Positions 16,208-24,623 of a DNA stretch of 34,499 nucleotides are shown here, in pieces. The stretch comes from Lachnospiraceae bacterium (GTDB taxonomy: Bacteria; Bacillota; Clostridia; Lachnospirales; Lachnospiraceae). The stretch covers positions 1 through 34,499 of the forward strand of contig JAUNGG010000043.1 of the NCBI GenBank assembly GCA_030524635.1. The letters are read 5' to 3'. The translations under genes were made by a program, and so were the position numbers. The notes under the pieces are model-generated. The model was not told the origin of the DNA and did not search any database. It saw only the letters and a list, made by a program, of their open reading frames with translations. Each line of letters opens with the position of its first letter. Position 1 is the stretch's first letter.

Positions 16208-17158
16208 CTACAGCAGCCAAAGTCCTGCTGCTCCGATGATTCCGGCATCATTGCCCAGCTTGGCCAGGGTAATGCAGGTGTTCACCTTTGAATTTTTTGA
16301 ATGGATCATAGGGCGCACAGCCTCCCGTAAGGGAAGAAGGAGAAGATCTCCGGCGCCGCTTAAGCCGCCTCCGATGCACAGAAGCTCCGGCTGCAGAATG
16401 TTGATCAGATTTGCCACACCCTCCGCCAGGTAGTGGATAAAGGTATCCATCACTGCTTCCGCTGTTGGATCCTTCGCCTCTGCTGCCTGGAAAACAGCTT
16501 TTCCATTTAATTTTGACAGGTCACCGCCACACAAGGTTACCAGCATGGAATCTGGATTCTGGCCGGCCGCTTCTCTGGCAGACTGCACCAAAGCGGTTGC
16601 AGAGGCATATGCCTCCAGACAGCCTCTCCGGCCGCAGGTGCAGGGCCTTCCGCCCCGCTCCACTACCATGTGGCCGATCTCCCCGGCTGCGCTGTTGCAG
16701 CCATCCCAGATCTTTCCATCCAGGATGATGCCGCCGCCTACGCCAGTTCCCAGGGTAACCGCCACCATGGAATGGCAGCTTGCGCCGGCTCCGGTGAGAT
16801 ATTCTGCCCAGGCCGCTGCCTTGGCGTCATTTTCCGCCAAAACCGGACATGGGAACCGCTGCTGCAGCATGCCGATAAAGGGAACATTGTCAAATCCAAA
16901 GTTATTTGCATACTCGATCATGCCGGTTGCCTTATTGACTGTGCCGGGAATTCCAATGCCCAGGCTTTCGATCTGCCGCATCTCCATATGGTTTTCCTTC
17001 AGCATATTTACTGCCAGCTCCCAGATCCCATCTGCAAGGGACTCAGCAGACCGTGGAAGGGCGGTAGGCACGGACGCCTTGCACACCAGCTTATGTTCGT
17101 GTGTCACCACACCGGCGGCAATATTCGTTCCGCCCAGATCAATTCCTATATGATACAT
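16208..17158 (-). CDS. ROK-family sugar kinase
   Basis: A 316-residue cytoplasmic kinase. The ATP motif DLGGTN is at 7-12; the sugar-binding/catalytic block AENDAKAAA contains the probable base Asp111; the ROK zinc site is seen as His163 with Cys173, Cys175 and Cys180 in GRPCTCGRRGCLEAYAS. The length is typical of glucokinase/fructokinase members. AGAGGGGG precedes the ATG. It lies 12 bases after the heparinase-like gene in operon B. Expected role: phosphorylation of a hexose released from the imported glycan, possibly fructose produced from mannose by the isomerase. Glucose or N-acyl amino sugar substrates are possible. Confidence 0.88.
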   Translation of the reverse strand: MYHIGIDLGGTNIAAGVVTHEHKLVCKASVPTALPRSAESLADGIWELAVNMLKENHMEMRQIESLGIGIPGTVNKATGMIEYANNFGFDNVPFIGMLQQRFPCPVLAENDAKAAAWAEYLTGAGASCHSMVAVTLGTGVGGGIILDGKIWDGCNSAAGEIGHMVVERGGRPCTCGRRGCLEAYASATALVQSAREAAGQNPDSMLVTLCGGDLSKLNGKAVFQAAEAKDPTAEAVMDTFIHYLAEGVANLINILQPELLCIGGGLSGAGDLLLLPLREAVRPMIHSKNSKVNTCITLAKLGNDAGIIGAAGLWLL

Positions 17159-17170
17159 GATTTTCCCCCT

Positions 17171-18814
17171 CTAACGAACCACACGGATCCTGAATTTCTT
17201 TTCAAATGGTGTGTAAGCATTGCAGTACACGGTATAGCCGGAGGCATTGATCTCCTCACCAGAGTAATGCCCCTGGAACTCATGCTCCCCAAATCCAGGC
17301 CCGATCTCCATAACGGTTAAATCCTCCTGCAGGCGCAGATTGCCCTTTCTGAGGACCATTCCCTCTCCTGCTGGGGCTGTCAGATAAAATGCCTCATGAT
17401 CCAGCACTGCTCCCGCCGGAACCAGGATCTCCAGCCGCATAGGAAGTCCGCTTAGGCCTTCTGCCTTTACAGTCAGTTCCAGCCCATCCTCCAGCTCATC
17501 AATCCCCACTACCGTCTTAACAAAGCTGTTCACCAGCTTTTCCCGCTTGCCATGATCCATCTTCCACCAGTCAGAGGTTCCCTGCGGCTCCTGGAAGGGA
17601 AGGTAATACCAGCCCTTGGCTGTGGCTTCCAGCTCACAGTGTCCTTCTTCTACCCGGATCTGCTGCGGGATAAAGTTGCGGATGTCACAGTAGCTTTCGC
17701 CCAGCTTCACACCCAGCATCATTGCTTTGCTCTTAAAGAAGAGGAAGGCGCTTTTTCCGTTTAATACGGTGTAGCCGTATTCCGGCTTTTTAACCCGGAG
17801 CACGCCGGAGTTTGAGAAATACTGCCGGTATTCCTGCAAAAATCCATAGTGCTCAAAGTGATGGTTTATCATTTCATCGTGATTCATAATAATGTGAAGA
17901 CAGTCCGGAGCCAGATCGCCCCGCTCCATATTGTCACGGATGATCTTATGGGCGGCTGCATCAAATTCCGGATTCTCCTCCCGGCTGCACAGGTACAGGT
18001 ACTGGTAAAAGTACTTGTCCGGATGATCCTGTTTTCCCTTATCCTGACGGGTGGAATTCTGAGTGAAGATGGTGTCGTCCGGATCAATGTAGTGGAGCAT
18101 CATGTGAAGATTCCGTCTCACATAGCCCAGGAAACGGTCATCTCCCGTCTCCTGGAACAATGCCATCATGGCATTATTGACTACTGCATTGTAATTGCCG
18201 GTGGAACGCTCTGCGTACTCGCCGTACTCGTCTCCGTCGATGCCTTCTGCCAGATACTGCCCGGCCCGCTTTTTAAGCTGACCGGCAAATTCCTTCTCCT
18301 CCCGGAATAATCCGGCGCCCTGCATCAGGGCCGCCGTGATTCCCCACCGGTGATTAGGCGTATGGAAGCCGCCTGTCAGAATTGCCCCCAGTGCCCGGTG
18401 CATCAGAGCCCGGTACTTCTCCCGCAGCAGCTCCATCTGCCGGGTCCCGTCATCGTAGCGGACCAGCAGACGGTATGCTGCGAACAGCCGCTTAAAGCAG
18501 AATGAGGTATCCGGTGCTGATTTAAAATTACAGGAGGGATAGTCAAAGCTGCCGTCTTCCCGCTGGGTCCTTCCCACAAAGTCCAAAGCCAGGTTGATCG
18601 CCTCATACAGCCCTCTCTGATGGTAATAACAGCTATTTTTATTCACATACACTGCCACTGCCGCGGCAAGTGCGTAAATTGTCGGCTTTGCTTCCAGGAT
18701 GGTGCTGCGGATCCCGCCGTACATGGAATGGGATGCATCCTTCTCCTGAGAATCTAAAAACCGCTGTGTTCTGATCTCTGCTCCCTTCAGCAGATGTGCC
18801 ATATAACGCTCCAT
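17171..18814 (-). CDS. Heparinase II/III-like alpha/alpha-toroid protein, putative polysaccharide lyase
   Basis: A 547-residue protein not assigned to a named family with confidence. The N-terminal two thirds look like an alpha/alpha-toroid (helical repeats, GFHTPNHRWGITAAL around 151-165, STGNYNAVVNNAMMALF around 206-222), and the C-terminal part is beta-rich, the layout of heparinase II/III-type lyases. NHRWG and the Asn-Tyr of NYNAVVNN resemble catalytic-site elements of that fold, but this is inference. There is no signal peptide, so it would act inside the cell. GGAGGG precedes the ATG. It lies between the CUT1 permease and the ROK kinase. A lyase would generate the unsaturated uronates that GH105 removes. 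Confidence 0.55.
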   Translation of the reverse strand: MERYMAHLLKGAEIRTQRFLDSQEKDASHSMYGGIRSTILEAKPTIYALAAAVAVYVNKNSCYYHQRGLYEAINLALDFVGRTQREDGSFDYPSCNFKSAPDTSFCFKRLFAAYRLLVRYDDGTRQMELLREKYRALMHRALGAILTGGFHTPNHRWGITAALMQGAGLFREEKEFAGQLKKRAGQYLAEGIDGDEYGEYAERSTGNYNAVVNNAMMALFQETGDDRFLGYVRRNLHMMLHYIDPDDTIFTQNSTRQDKGKQDHPDKYFYQYLYLCSREENPEFDAAAHKIIRDNMERGDLAPDCLHIIMNHDEMINHHFEHYGFLQEYRQYFSNSGVLRVKKPEYGYTVLNGKSAFLFFKSKAMMLGVKLGESYCDIRNFIPQQIRVEEGHCELEATAKGWYYLPFQEPQGTSDWWKMDHGKREKLVNSFVKTVVGIDELEDGLELTVKAEGLSGLPMRLEILVPAGAVLDHEAFYLTAPAGEGMVLRKGNLRLQEDLTVMEIGPGFGEHEFQGHYSGEEINASGYTVYCNAYTPFEKKFRIRVVR

Positions 18815-18833
18815 ACATTCCCTCCGTCTTTCA

Positions 18834-19670
18834 TCAGCCTTTTACGCCGGTTGCAGCAAGGCCGCCGGTGATATACCGCTGTAATATGATAAATATAACA
18901 ATGATCGGAATGATTGACAAGATGGATGCTGCAAGAATCGAATTCCAGTCAACGCCCATGGTTCCGATGTAGCTCTTGATCGCGATCTGGATCGTAAACT
19001 TATCCTGGTCAGACAATACCATCAAAGGCAGGATATAGTCGTTCCATCTCCACATAAAGGAGAAGATGGTTAGGGTAATGGTAACCGATGATCCCAGCGG
19101 AAGCATCAGGGTCCGGAAAATGTGGAACTCGGAAGCTCCGTCCAAACGCCCGGATTCTACCAGCTCCAGCGGAATGGACATGTAATGCTGACGATACATG
19201 AAGATACCGGTGGTGGTGGTAACAACGGGAAGGATACATCCCCAGATATTATTGTAAAGTCCCATCTCGCTGACTACTGTAAACTGGCTGATGGTCAGGA
19301 TCTCGCCGGGGATCAGAGTTCCCAGCAGGAATACTGCAAATACCTTATTTACATAGGAGATCTCCTTCCGGTAAATTGCCAGTGCGTATCCGCACATTGC
19401 GCTGATCACAACGGTGATCAAAGTGCCCACAACAGCCAGGAATAAGCTGTTCTTCACATACTTGAATAATCCGTCTTCCACTACACCGAAGTAGGAATCC
19501 GTGGTTGGATTCTGCGGGAACAGGTGAAGCGGATAAGCAAACAGCTCTGTCGATGGCTTAAAGGAGCTGAAGCAGAGCCAGATGATAGGGAAGATCATCA
19601 GGAATGCAACTGCGATTCCCAGTATGGTTATTAATGTGGTTTCCAGTTTTTGTTTTGCTGCTCCTTCCAT
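18834..19670 (-). CDS. Carbohydrate ABC transporter permease (CUT1, MalG-like)
   Basis: A 278-residue inner-membrane permease with about six membrane segments. The coupling-helix region LELVESGRLDGASEFHIFRT and the C-terminal QRYITGGLAATGVKG are diagnostic of MalG-type CUT1 permeases. The start codon overlaps the upstream permease stop by one base (TAATG), and GGAGGTG lies within the preceding gene, indicating translational coupling. It forms the channel with the MalF-like partner. No ATPase gene is present in this operon. Confidence 0.94.
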   Translation of the reverse strand: MEGAAKQKLETTLITILGIAVAFLMIFPIIWLCFSSFKPSTELFAYPLHLFPQNPTTDSYFGVVEDGLFKYVKNSLFLAVVGTLITVVISAMCGYALAIYRKEISYVNKVFAVFLLGTLIPGEILTISQFTVVSEMGLYNNIWGCILPVVTTTTGIFMYRQHYMSIPLELVESGRLDGASEFHIFRTLMLPLGSSVTITLTIFSFMWRWNDYILPLMVLSDQDKFTIQIAIKSYIGTMGVDWNSILAASILSIIPIIVIFIILQRYITGGLAATGVKG

Positions 19671-20554
19671 TATACTTCACCTCCGCCTTTCGTTGCTTTA
19701 AACTGAATCACTGCAATTACAATAAATAATAAGCTGATTATGATACCGGCTGCGGACGCATAACCGTAACGGTACTGGTTAAAGCCCTGGTCGAATATAT
19801 ACTGTACGATGTAGGTGGTGGAAGATCCAGGACCGCCCAGGGAAATACCTTGTACCAGTGCGTATTCCTTTAACAGGTTTACAGTGGACAGAAGCAGTAC
19901 GATGAAGGTGGTAGGCATCAGCAGCGGAAGAGTGATCTTAAAGAAAGCCTGCGTCTTTTTCGCGCCGTCTACGCTGGCTGCCTCATACAGTTCTTTGGAA
20001 ATATTGTTGATGCCGCCTACATACATCAGCATATAATACCCGGCAGAGATCCAGTTAGATGCCACGCTGATTACAATGGTTGCCAGCACCGGATTTAAAG
20101 ACCACTGCAGCGGGCTGATTCCCACCTTCTGCAGCAGGAAATTAATCAGGCCGTATTCCTGGCCGAACATCCAGTTGATGGTAATACCAGCTACCAGTGC
20201 GGAGAATAATACCGGGATATAGATCAGGGTTCTCACAATGGTGGTTCCCTTTAATTTTGAGGAGGTAACCAGCGCTGCTAACAGCAATGGGATTGCAACC
20301 TTAAACGGCAGGTTGCAGATGGTATAAATAAGAGTTCTGGAAACTGTTTTGTAAAAATCCGAGCTGGTCAGAATATCTGCATAATTCTTGATCCCGATAA
20401 AATCCATGGTTTTCCATCCATCATAGTTGGTAAAGGAGAACCAAACGCTAAGTCCTAACGGAACCAGGAAGAATACGCCGAACAGCAGAAGGGACGGAAG
20501 GACAAACATCCAGAAGGCTCTTGAATGGCAAAAAGCCTGGTTTTTCTTTTTCAT
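19670..20554 (-). CDS. Carbohydrate ABC transporter permease (CUT1, MalF-like)
   Basis: A 294-residue permease with six membrane segments. ISKELYEAASVDGAKKTQAF is the EAA coupling loop of MalF-type proteins. The start MKKKNQAF was chosen because AGGAGG lies 9 bases upstream; an in-frame ATG 11 codons earlier abuts the previous stop and lacks a site. It overlaps the MalG-like gene by one base. It works with the lipoprotein encoded just upstream. Confidence 0.93.
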   Translation of the reverse strand: MKKKNQAFCHSRAFWMFVLPSLLLFGVFFLVPLGLSVWFSFTNYDGWKTMDFIGIKNYADILTSSDFYKTVSRTLIYTICNLPFKVAIPLLLAALVTSSKLKGTTIVRTLIYIPVLFSALVAGITINWMFGQEYGLINFLLQKVGISPLQWSLNPVLATIVISVASNWISAGYYMLMYVGGINNISKELYEAASVDGAKKTQAFFKITLPLLMPTTFIVLLLSTVNLLKEYALVQGISLGGPGSSTTYIVQYIFDQGFNQYRYGYASAAGIIISLLFIVIAVIQFKATKGGGEV

Positions 20555-20587
20555 TACACAGTTCCTCCTAATCATCTTTCCGCTCAA

Positions 20588-21910
20588 TTAGTTGGCCATT
20601 GCCCAGCCGGAAGACTCAGCCAGTGCCTTTGCGAAGCCGTCTAACGCTTCCTGAGCGGTAACCTCGCCTGCTACTGCACGCTTGATGGCATCTCTGTACT
20701 CATTGTCCTTGTAGGTTCTCCAGGAAGAGCTCTCATCTACCATGAAGGTATCGGTTACATAGTTAGTCTCGTTCTGAATGGTTGCAAAATCTTCCTTTGC
20801 CTTGTCCGTGTCAGGAGTATAGGTAATATCGTTCATAACAGACGGCTCCTTGCGGATCTGCAGGAACTCGGTGTAATGCTCATCCTCGAACAGCCACTGT
20901 ACGAACTGCTTTGCCAGCTCTACATTCTTGCCGTTAGCCGGGATTGCCAGAGCCTCGCCGCCGATGATGGCAGACTGTCCTGCACTTCCCTTCGGGGTCG
21001 GCATTACGCCAAAGGCAAACTTGGAAATCTCGGTAGTAAAGGTGTTGTAGTTCCAGGAACCGGACAGCAGGATCGCTGCGTCACCGTTCTTAAAATACTC
21101 AACTGGGTTATCGGTGGTGCCGCCTGCCCAGATGGCCTTCGGCATTACTTCATTGTTTGCCTGAACGAAACGCTCCAGGGTTGCTACGTTCTCAGCGCTG
21201 TTTACTGCTACCTTGAAGGTATCGCCGTCCTGCTGTACCAGGGAACCGCCGTTGGCATACATCAGAATGTCATAACGTGCTCTGGAAACATCGGCTGCAA
21301 ATCCATACTTAACGCCGCCCTTTTCCTGCAGGGTCTTTGCGTTCTCATACAGCTCATCCCAGGTCCATGGATTCTCCGCAGTCGGAGCTTCCAGTCCGGC
21401 TGCCTCAAAGGCGTCCTGATTGTAGAACATGCAGGTGGTGGTGTACTGATCCGGAATACCGGTGATGGCATCGGAGGAGTAGGACTTTCCTACGATCTTC
21501 AGAGCAGATTCATTGAACTTGGAAAGATCCAGAACACCGCTCATGTCCACAAACTCCTCTGGATACAGCTGGTGCAGACGAGTGGTAGCTACCAGATCCG
21601 GAAGGTCGTTGTTCTTTGCCATGGACGGGAATTTGCTCAGCATGTCGTCATGAGAAATGATGATCTGCTTGATCTCATTGCCGGATTCCTCTGACCATTT
21701 CTTCAGTGCGTTTCCAAGAGCATCACCCTCGCCTGGCTCCTCGGAGATCATAACCTGCAGGATCTGCCCGCTGATGGGGCCTGCGCTCTCACCAGCTACT
21801 GTGGTTGCTGCAGAATCTGATTTGGATGAACCGCCGCAGCCTGTCAGTGCCGCAGCAGCCAGTGACATCATCATCACGCCTGCCATTGTCTTCTTTAACA
21901 TTTTTCTCAT
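20588..21910 (-). CDS. Sugar-binding lipoprotein of a CUT1 ABC transporter (family 1)
   Basis: A 440-residue extracellular lipoprotein. The signal peptide ends in the lipobox AALTGC (about residues 20-25) and a Ser-rich linker follows. The family-1 solute-binding domain includes PWTWDELYENAKTLQEKGG and FKNGDAAILLSGSWNYNTF, both characteristic. AGGAGGACC precedes the ATG. It is 16 bases after the GH105 gene and 33 bases before the permease gene. It should capture an oligosaccharide; the enzymes in the operon suggest a uronate-containing one. Confidence 0.94.
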   Translation of the reverse strand: MRKMLKKTMAGVMMMSLAAAALTGCGGSSKSDSAATTVAGESAGPISGQILQVMISEEPGEGDALGNALKKWSEESGNEIKQIIISHDDMLSKFPSMAKNNDLPDLVATTRLHQLYPEEFVDMSGVLDLSKFNESALKIVGKSYSSDAITGIPDQYTTTCMFYNQDAFEAAGLEAPTAENPWTWDELYENAKTLQEKGGVKYGFAADVSRARYDILMYANGGSLVQQDGDTFKVAVNSAENVATLERFVQANNEVMPKAIWAGGTTDNPVEYFKNGDAAILLSGSWNYNTFTTEISKFAFGVMPTPKGSAGQSAIIGGEALAIPANGKNVELAKQFVQWLFEDEHYTEFLQIRKEPSVMNDITYTPDTDKAKEDFATIQNETNYVTDTFMVDESSSWRTYKDNEYRDAIKRAVAGEVTAQEALDGFAKALAESSGWAMAN

Positions 21911-21925
21911 AATGTGGTCCTCCTC

Positions 21926-23026
21926 TCATTTGACCGTATATTTTTTACTCTCCATAAAGAACAGCATCGCCAATGCCTGCCCATAAGGCATCGGTTTCAA
22001 TTCTATTTCTTTATAAAAATTCTTGGATGTTCTTCCCATAGGTGTTCCATAGGAAACCTGATGCACCACACCTTCCTCGTCGGTGTAGCCTAAAATCGGA
22101 TCGATTGCCTTCATGGCATTCTCAGCCCACCAGGCTTCTCCGATCCCCATGTTAACCCCCTTTAAGATCCCGTAAGCAAATCCGCAGGTGGCGCTGGCTT
22201 CCACGTAGGAATCCTTGTCATCTACCAGTGTGTGCCACATGCCATTGCCCTCCTGATGCTCCATCAGTGCCTCTACCTGACGTCTCCAGGTCTGGATCAG
22301 CAGCTTCTTCACGCTTGTGCTTACCGGAACCATGTCCAGGTACTCTGGAATTGCGGATGTGATCCAGCAGTTGCCCCGTCCCCAGAATGCGCCTGCGAAA
22401 TGGTTATTGTCCTTGAACGTCCATCCGTGATACCACAATCCGGTCTCCCGGTCTGCCAGATACTTGGTGTGAAGCAGGAACTGGTATTCTGCCTCATCCA
22501 GATATCTCTGCTCTCCCAGAATCCGCCCCATGTTGGCCAGGAACAGAACCGTCATAAATAAGGTATCGTCCCAGATCTCACCCTCATTCAGCGTATCAGA
22601 TGTGATATGCTGGAAGCCTCCCTCCCTGGTTCTTGGGAAATCCTTGCAGATCCACTGTGCCCATTCCTTGCAGATATCCATGTAGGTATCATTCTGCAGT
22701 TCTTCTGCCACGAACGACATGGCAAGCAGCGGGGTCACCGTGTTCACGTTTTTGGCCGGAAGTCCGATGGTAAGCTGTCTTTCATAGTAAGAAGTCAGAA
22801 TATCCATGTATCTGGTATCCTTTGTCTCCTTGTAAAGCTTCCACACACCGTACAGTCCTACCCCCTGCGTCCACTCCCAGAACTGATATTTGCGGATGTC
22901 GTCATTTGCAAGACTTTTTGTCTTCATCCCCTCCATGAACTGGGAATCTTCTTCGTACAAAACCTTTTCGAAGCTGCTCAGGTACTTGCTGATTGCCTGA
23001 TTGATTTCTTCTTGTTTGTAGCTCAT
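21926..23026 (-). CDS. Unsaturated uronyl hydrolase, glycoside hydrolase family 105 (GH88/105 type)
   Basis: A 366-residue alpha/alpha-barrel enzyme resembling YteR-type unsaturated rhamnogalacturonyl hydrolases. These remove the 4,5-unsaturated uronate that polysaccharide lyases leave at the non-reducing end, by hydrating the double bond. Supporting segments are LNEGEIWDDTLFMTVLFLAN (with the probable catalytic Asp of WDD), WYHGWTF, FWGRGNCW and ATCGFAYGI. No signal peptide, so it is cytoplasmic. The start MSYKQEE was chosen for its GAGGAGGAG site. It lies 96 bases downstream of the MFS gene and heads the transporter and enzyme genes of operon B. Confidence 0.85.
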   Translation of the reverse strand: MSYKQEEINQAISKYLSSFEKVLYEEDSQFMEGMKTKSLANDDIRKYQFWEWTQGVGLYGVWKLYKETKDTRYMDILTSYYERQLTIGLPAKNVNTVTPLLAMSFVAEELQNDTYMDICKEWAQWICKDFPRTREGGFQHITSDTLNEGEIWDDTLFMTVLFLANMGRILGEQRYLDEAEYQFLLHTKYLADRETGLWYHGWTFKDNNHFAGAFWGRGNCWITSAIPEYLDMVPVSTSVKKLLIQTWRRQVEALMEHQEGNGMWHTLVDDKDSYVEASATCGFAYGILKGVNMGIGEAWWAENAMKAIDPILGYTDEEGVVHQVSYGTPMGRTSKNFYKEIELKPMPYGQALAMLFFMESKKYTVK

Positions 23027-23122
23027 GTCTCTCCTCCTCTCTGAAACCATCATAGCATTTGTTGATGTCAATTTTCTACGTTATTTTTGCCTTTTTGAAT
23101 AATTTTTATTGCGTATTTTGCT

Positions 23123-24325
23123 TTAATTCGTTTTTTTATTCACAACGATTGCGGTATTTTTTCCTACTTTTTTGACAAGTCTTACATATAAGAAATAGAA
23201 TCCAACCATGCAGACCGGCAGGATCAGGAAGCTGATCCGGTATCCCAGACGGTCAGCCGCCACTCCGAATACCAGATTAAAGCCAATATCCGCAAGCGTT
23301 GCAATACTGATAATAGCGCCCGTTTTTGTAGCCGCATACTTTCTCGGATAGATCTGCTGGATCAGCAGAACCATGGTGGGATACAGAATGGAGATCACAA
23401 ATCCGGAGCAGCCCAGCACCAGAATGCCGCTGCTTCCCAGCAGACAGCCTGCGCAGAACATCACAGTTCCCAGTCCCCCGAACAGATACAGGCTTTTCGC
23501 CGCTCCCAGCTTCTGCACCACAGGCGCGAACAAGAGCCGGCCTGCCGTCATGCCGCCCCAGAAAATGGATAAGCTGACGGAGGCCTGCGCCGCTTCCATC
23601 TGAAATGCATTGATGCAGTAGGATAACAGCCAGTTCATGATCCCGTGCTCTGCAATGAAATAGCACCCCATCATGGCAGCAAACATCCAGAAAACAGAGC
23701 TCTCCGGCTCACTTTCCTCACCGCCCCCTTCCGTCTTCTCCTCAGCGCTGGTCTCCGGTATCACCAGAATAAACAGCAGCACCAGAACGGCCGCTCCGAT
23801 TCCCAGCAGGATCCCATTGATCCCCTTCCAGCCTCCGTAGGAAAACGCATACCGTCCCAGAATGTACTGGCTGCCGCTGGTTCCGATTCCCTGGATAAAG
23901 AAAAACACATTTACCATCAGCCCTGCATACCCGGCGCACACAGCCGGAGTCAGGATGTTCACTGTAGTGTTTAATAAGGTGGAGGCTCCCAGCGCCAGAA
24001 ACATGGAGACAATAATGCATCCATAATGATCTGTCACCAGATTCAGCAGGATCGCACCGACCCAGATCCCCACGACACCAATAGCCACCCGTTTTCGTGG
24101 GAACAGATCCAAAAGCTTTCCTCCTACACTTAAGAACAGCAGGTTTCCGATGTAGCTGATGGTGATCATCAGCGACAGCTGGCTCTCGCTCAGCCCATAC
24201 CGGCTCTGAAACACTGGTGCAAAAATTCCTCTCAACGCATCGCTGGACCCAAGCCCTGCCATTAAAAGGCCAAAGCACAGGATCGGTATCAGTTTCATCT
24301 TCTTCTCTTCCCTTTTTTCTCTCAT
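23123..24325 (-). CDS. Major facilitator superfamily transporter
   Basis: A 400-residue integral membrane protein with roughly 12 hydrophobic segments. The loop between segments 2 and 3, GGKLLDLFPRKRVAIG, is the MFS motif-A region; the MFS fold is also supported by the repeated half-molecule layout. Start MREKREEK (24325) was preferred because AAAGGA lies 8 bases upstream; MKLIPIL nine codons later is an alternative. It is the first gene after the AraC divergent region and may carry a monosaccharide or sugar acid for operon B, complementing the ABC importer. Confidence 0.85.
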   Translation of the reverse strand: MREKREEKKMKLIPILCFGLLMAGLGSSDALRGIFAPVFQSRYGLSESQLSLMITISYIGNLLFLSVGGKLLDLFPRKRVAIGVVGIWVGAILLNLVTDHYGCIIVSMFLALGASTLLNTTVNILTPAVCAGYAGLMVNVFFFIQGIGTSGSQYILGRYAFSYGGWKGINGILLGIGAAVLVLLFILVIPETSAEEKTEGGGEESEPESSVFWMFAAMMGCYFIAEHGIMNWLLSYCINAFQMEAAQASVSLSIFWGGMTAGRLLFAPVVQKLGAAKSLYLFGGLGTVMFCAGCLLGSSGILVLGCSGFVISILYPTMVLLIQQIYPRKYAATKTGAIISIATLADIGFNLVFGVAADRLGYRISFLILPVCMVGFYFLYVRLVKKVGKNTAIVVNKKTN

Positions 24326-24623
24326 TTCATTTTTCCTTTCATTGGTCTGCCCCTTTTGGGCATAACGGTATGTCCGGGGTATTTCCCTCTTTTTGCATTC
24401 TGTGCACACAGGCCCAGAAAGCTTTTACAGTGAGTATACCTGATTTCCTCAGCAATAACTATTGCTATTTTGTTTTTATTCATATCTATTATTGCATTTT
24501 TTGTTTTTTTATGATTTACTAAAAGAAATAGAAGGTATCACCGGAAACCAATGGATATTTAGAATCAGCTGTGAAGGTACCAGCAGCTGCATGCAAAAAA
24601 ATCAGAAAGGACGCTGTCTGCAT
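24326..24623. promoter_or_regulatory. Divergent control region between MFS/operon B and AraC gene, with palindrome
   Basis: On the minus strand TATACT (24433-24438) is a good -10 box with a poor -35. A perfect palindrome, AGCAATA-AC-TATTGCT (24451-24466), covers that -35 position. A degenerate direct repeat beginning ATTGC (24461 and 24491) is followed by T-rich tracts. The weak -35 and adjacent symmetric site suit an activator such as the divergent AraC protein, or a repressor. Confidence 0.45.

Noticed and set aside
23027..23122. TTGACA in the gap between MFS and GH105 genes as a promoter
   Set aside because: The nearest TATGAT is only 11 bases away, too close for a sigma-A promoter; an internal promoter remains possible but unsupported.
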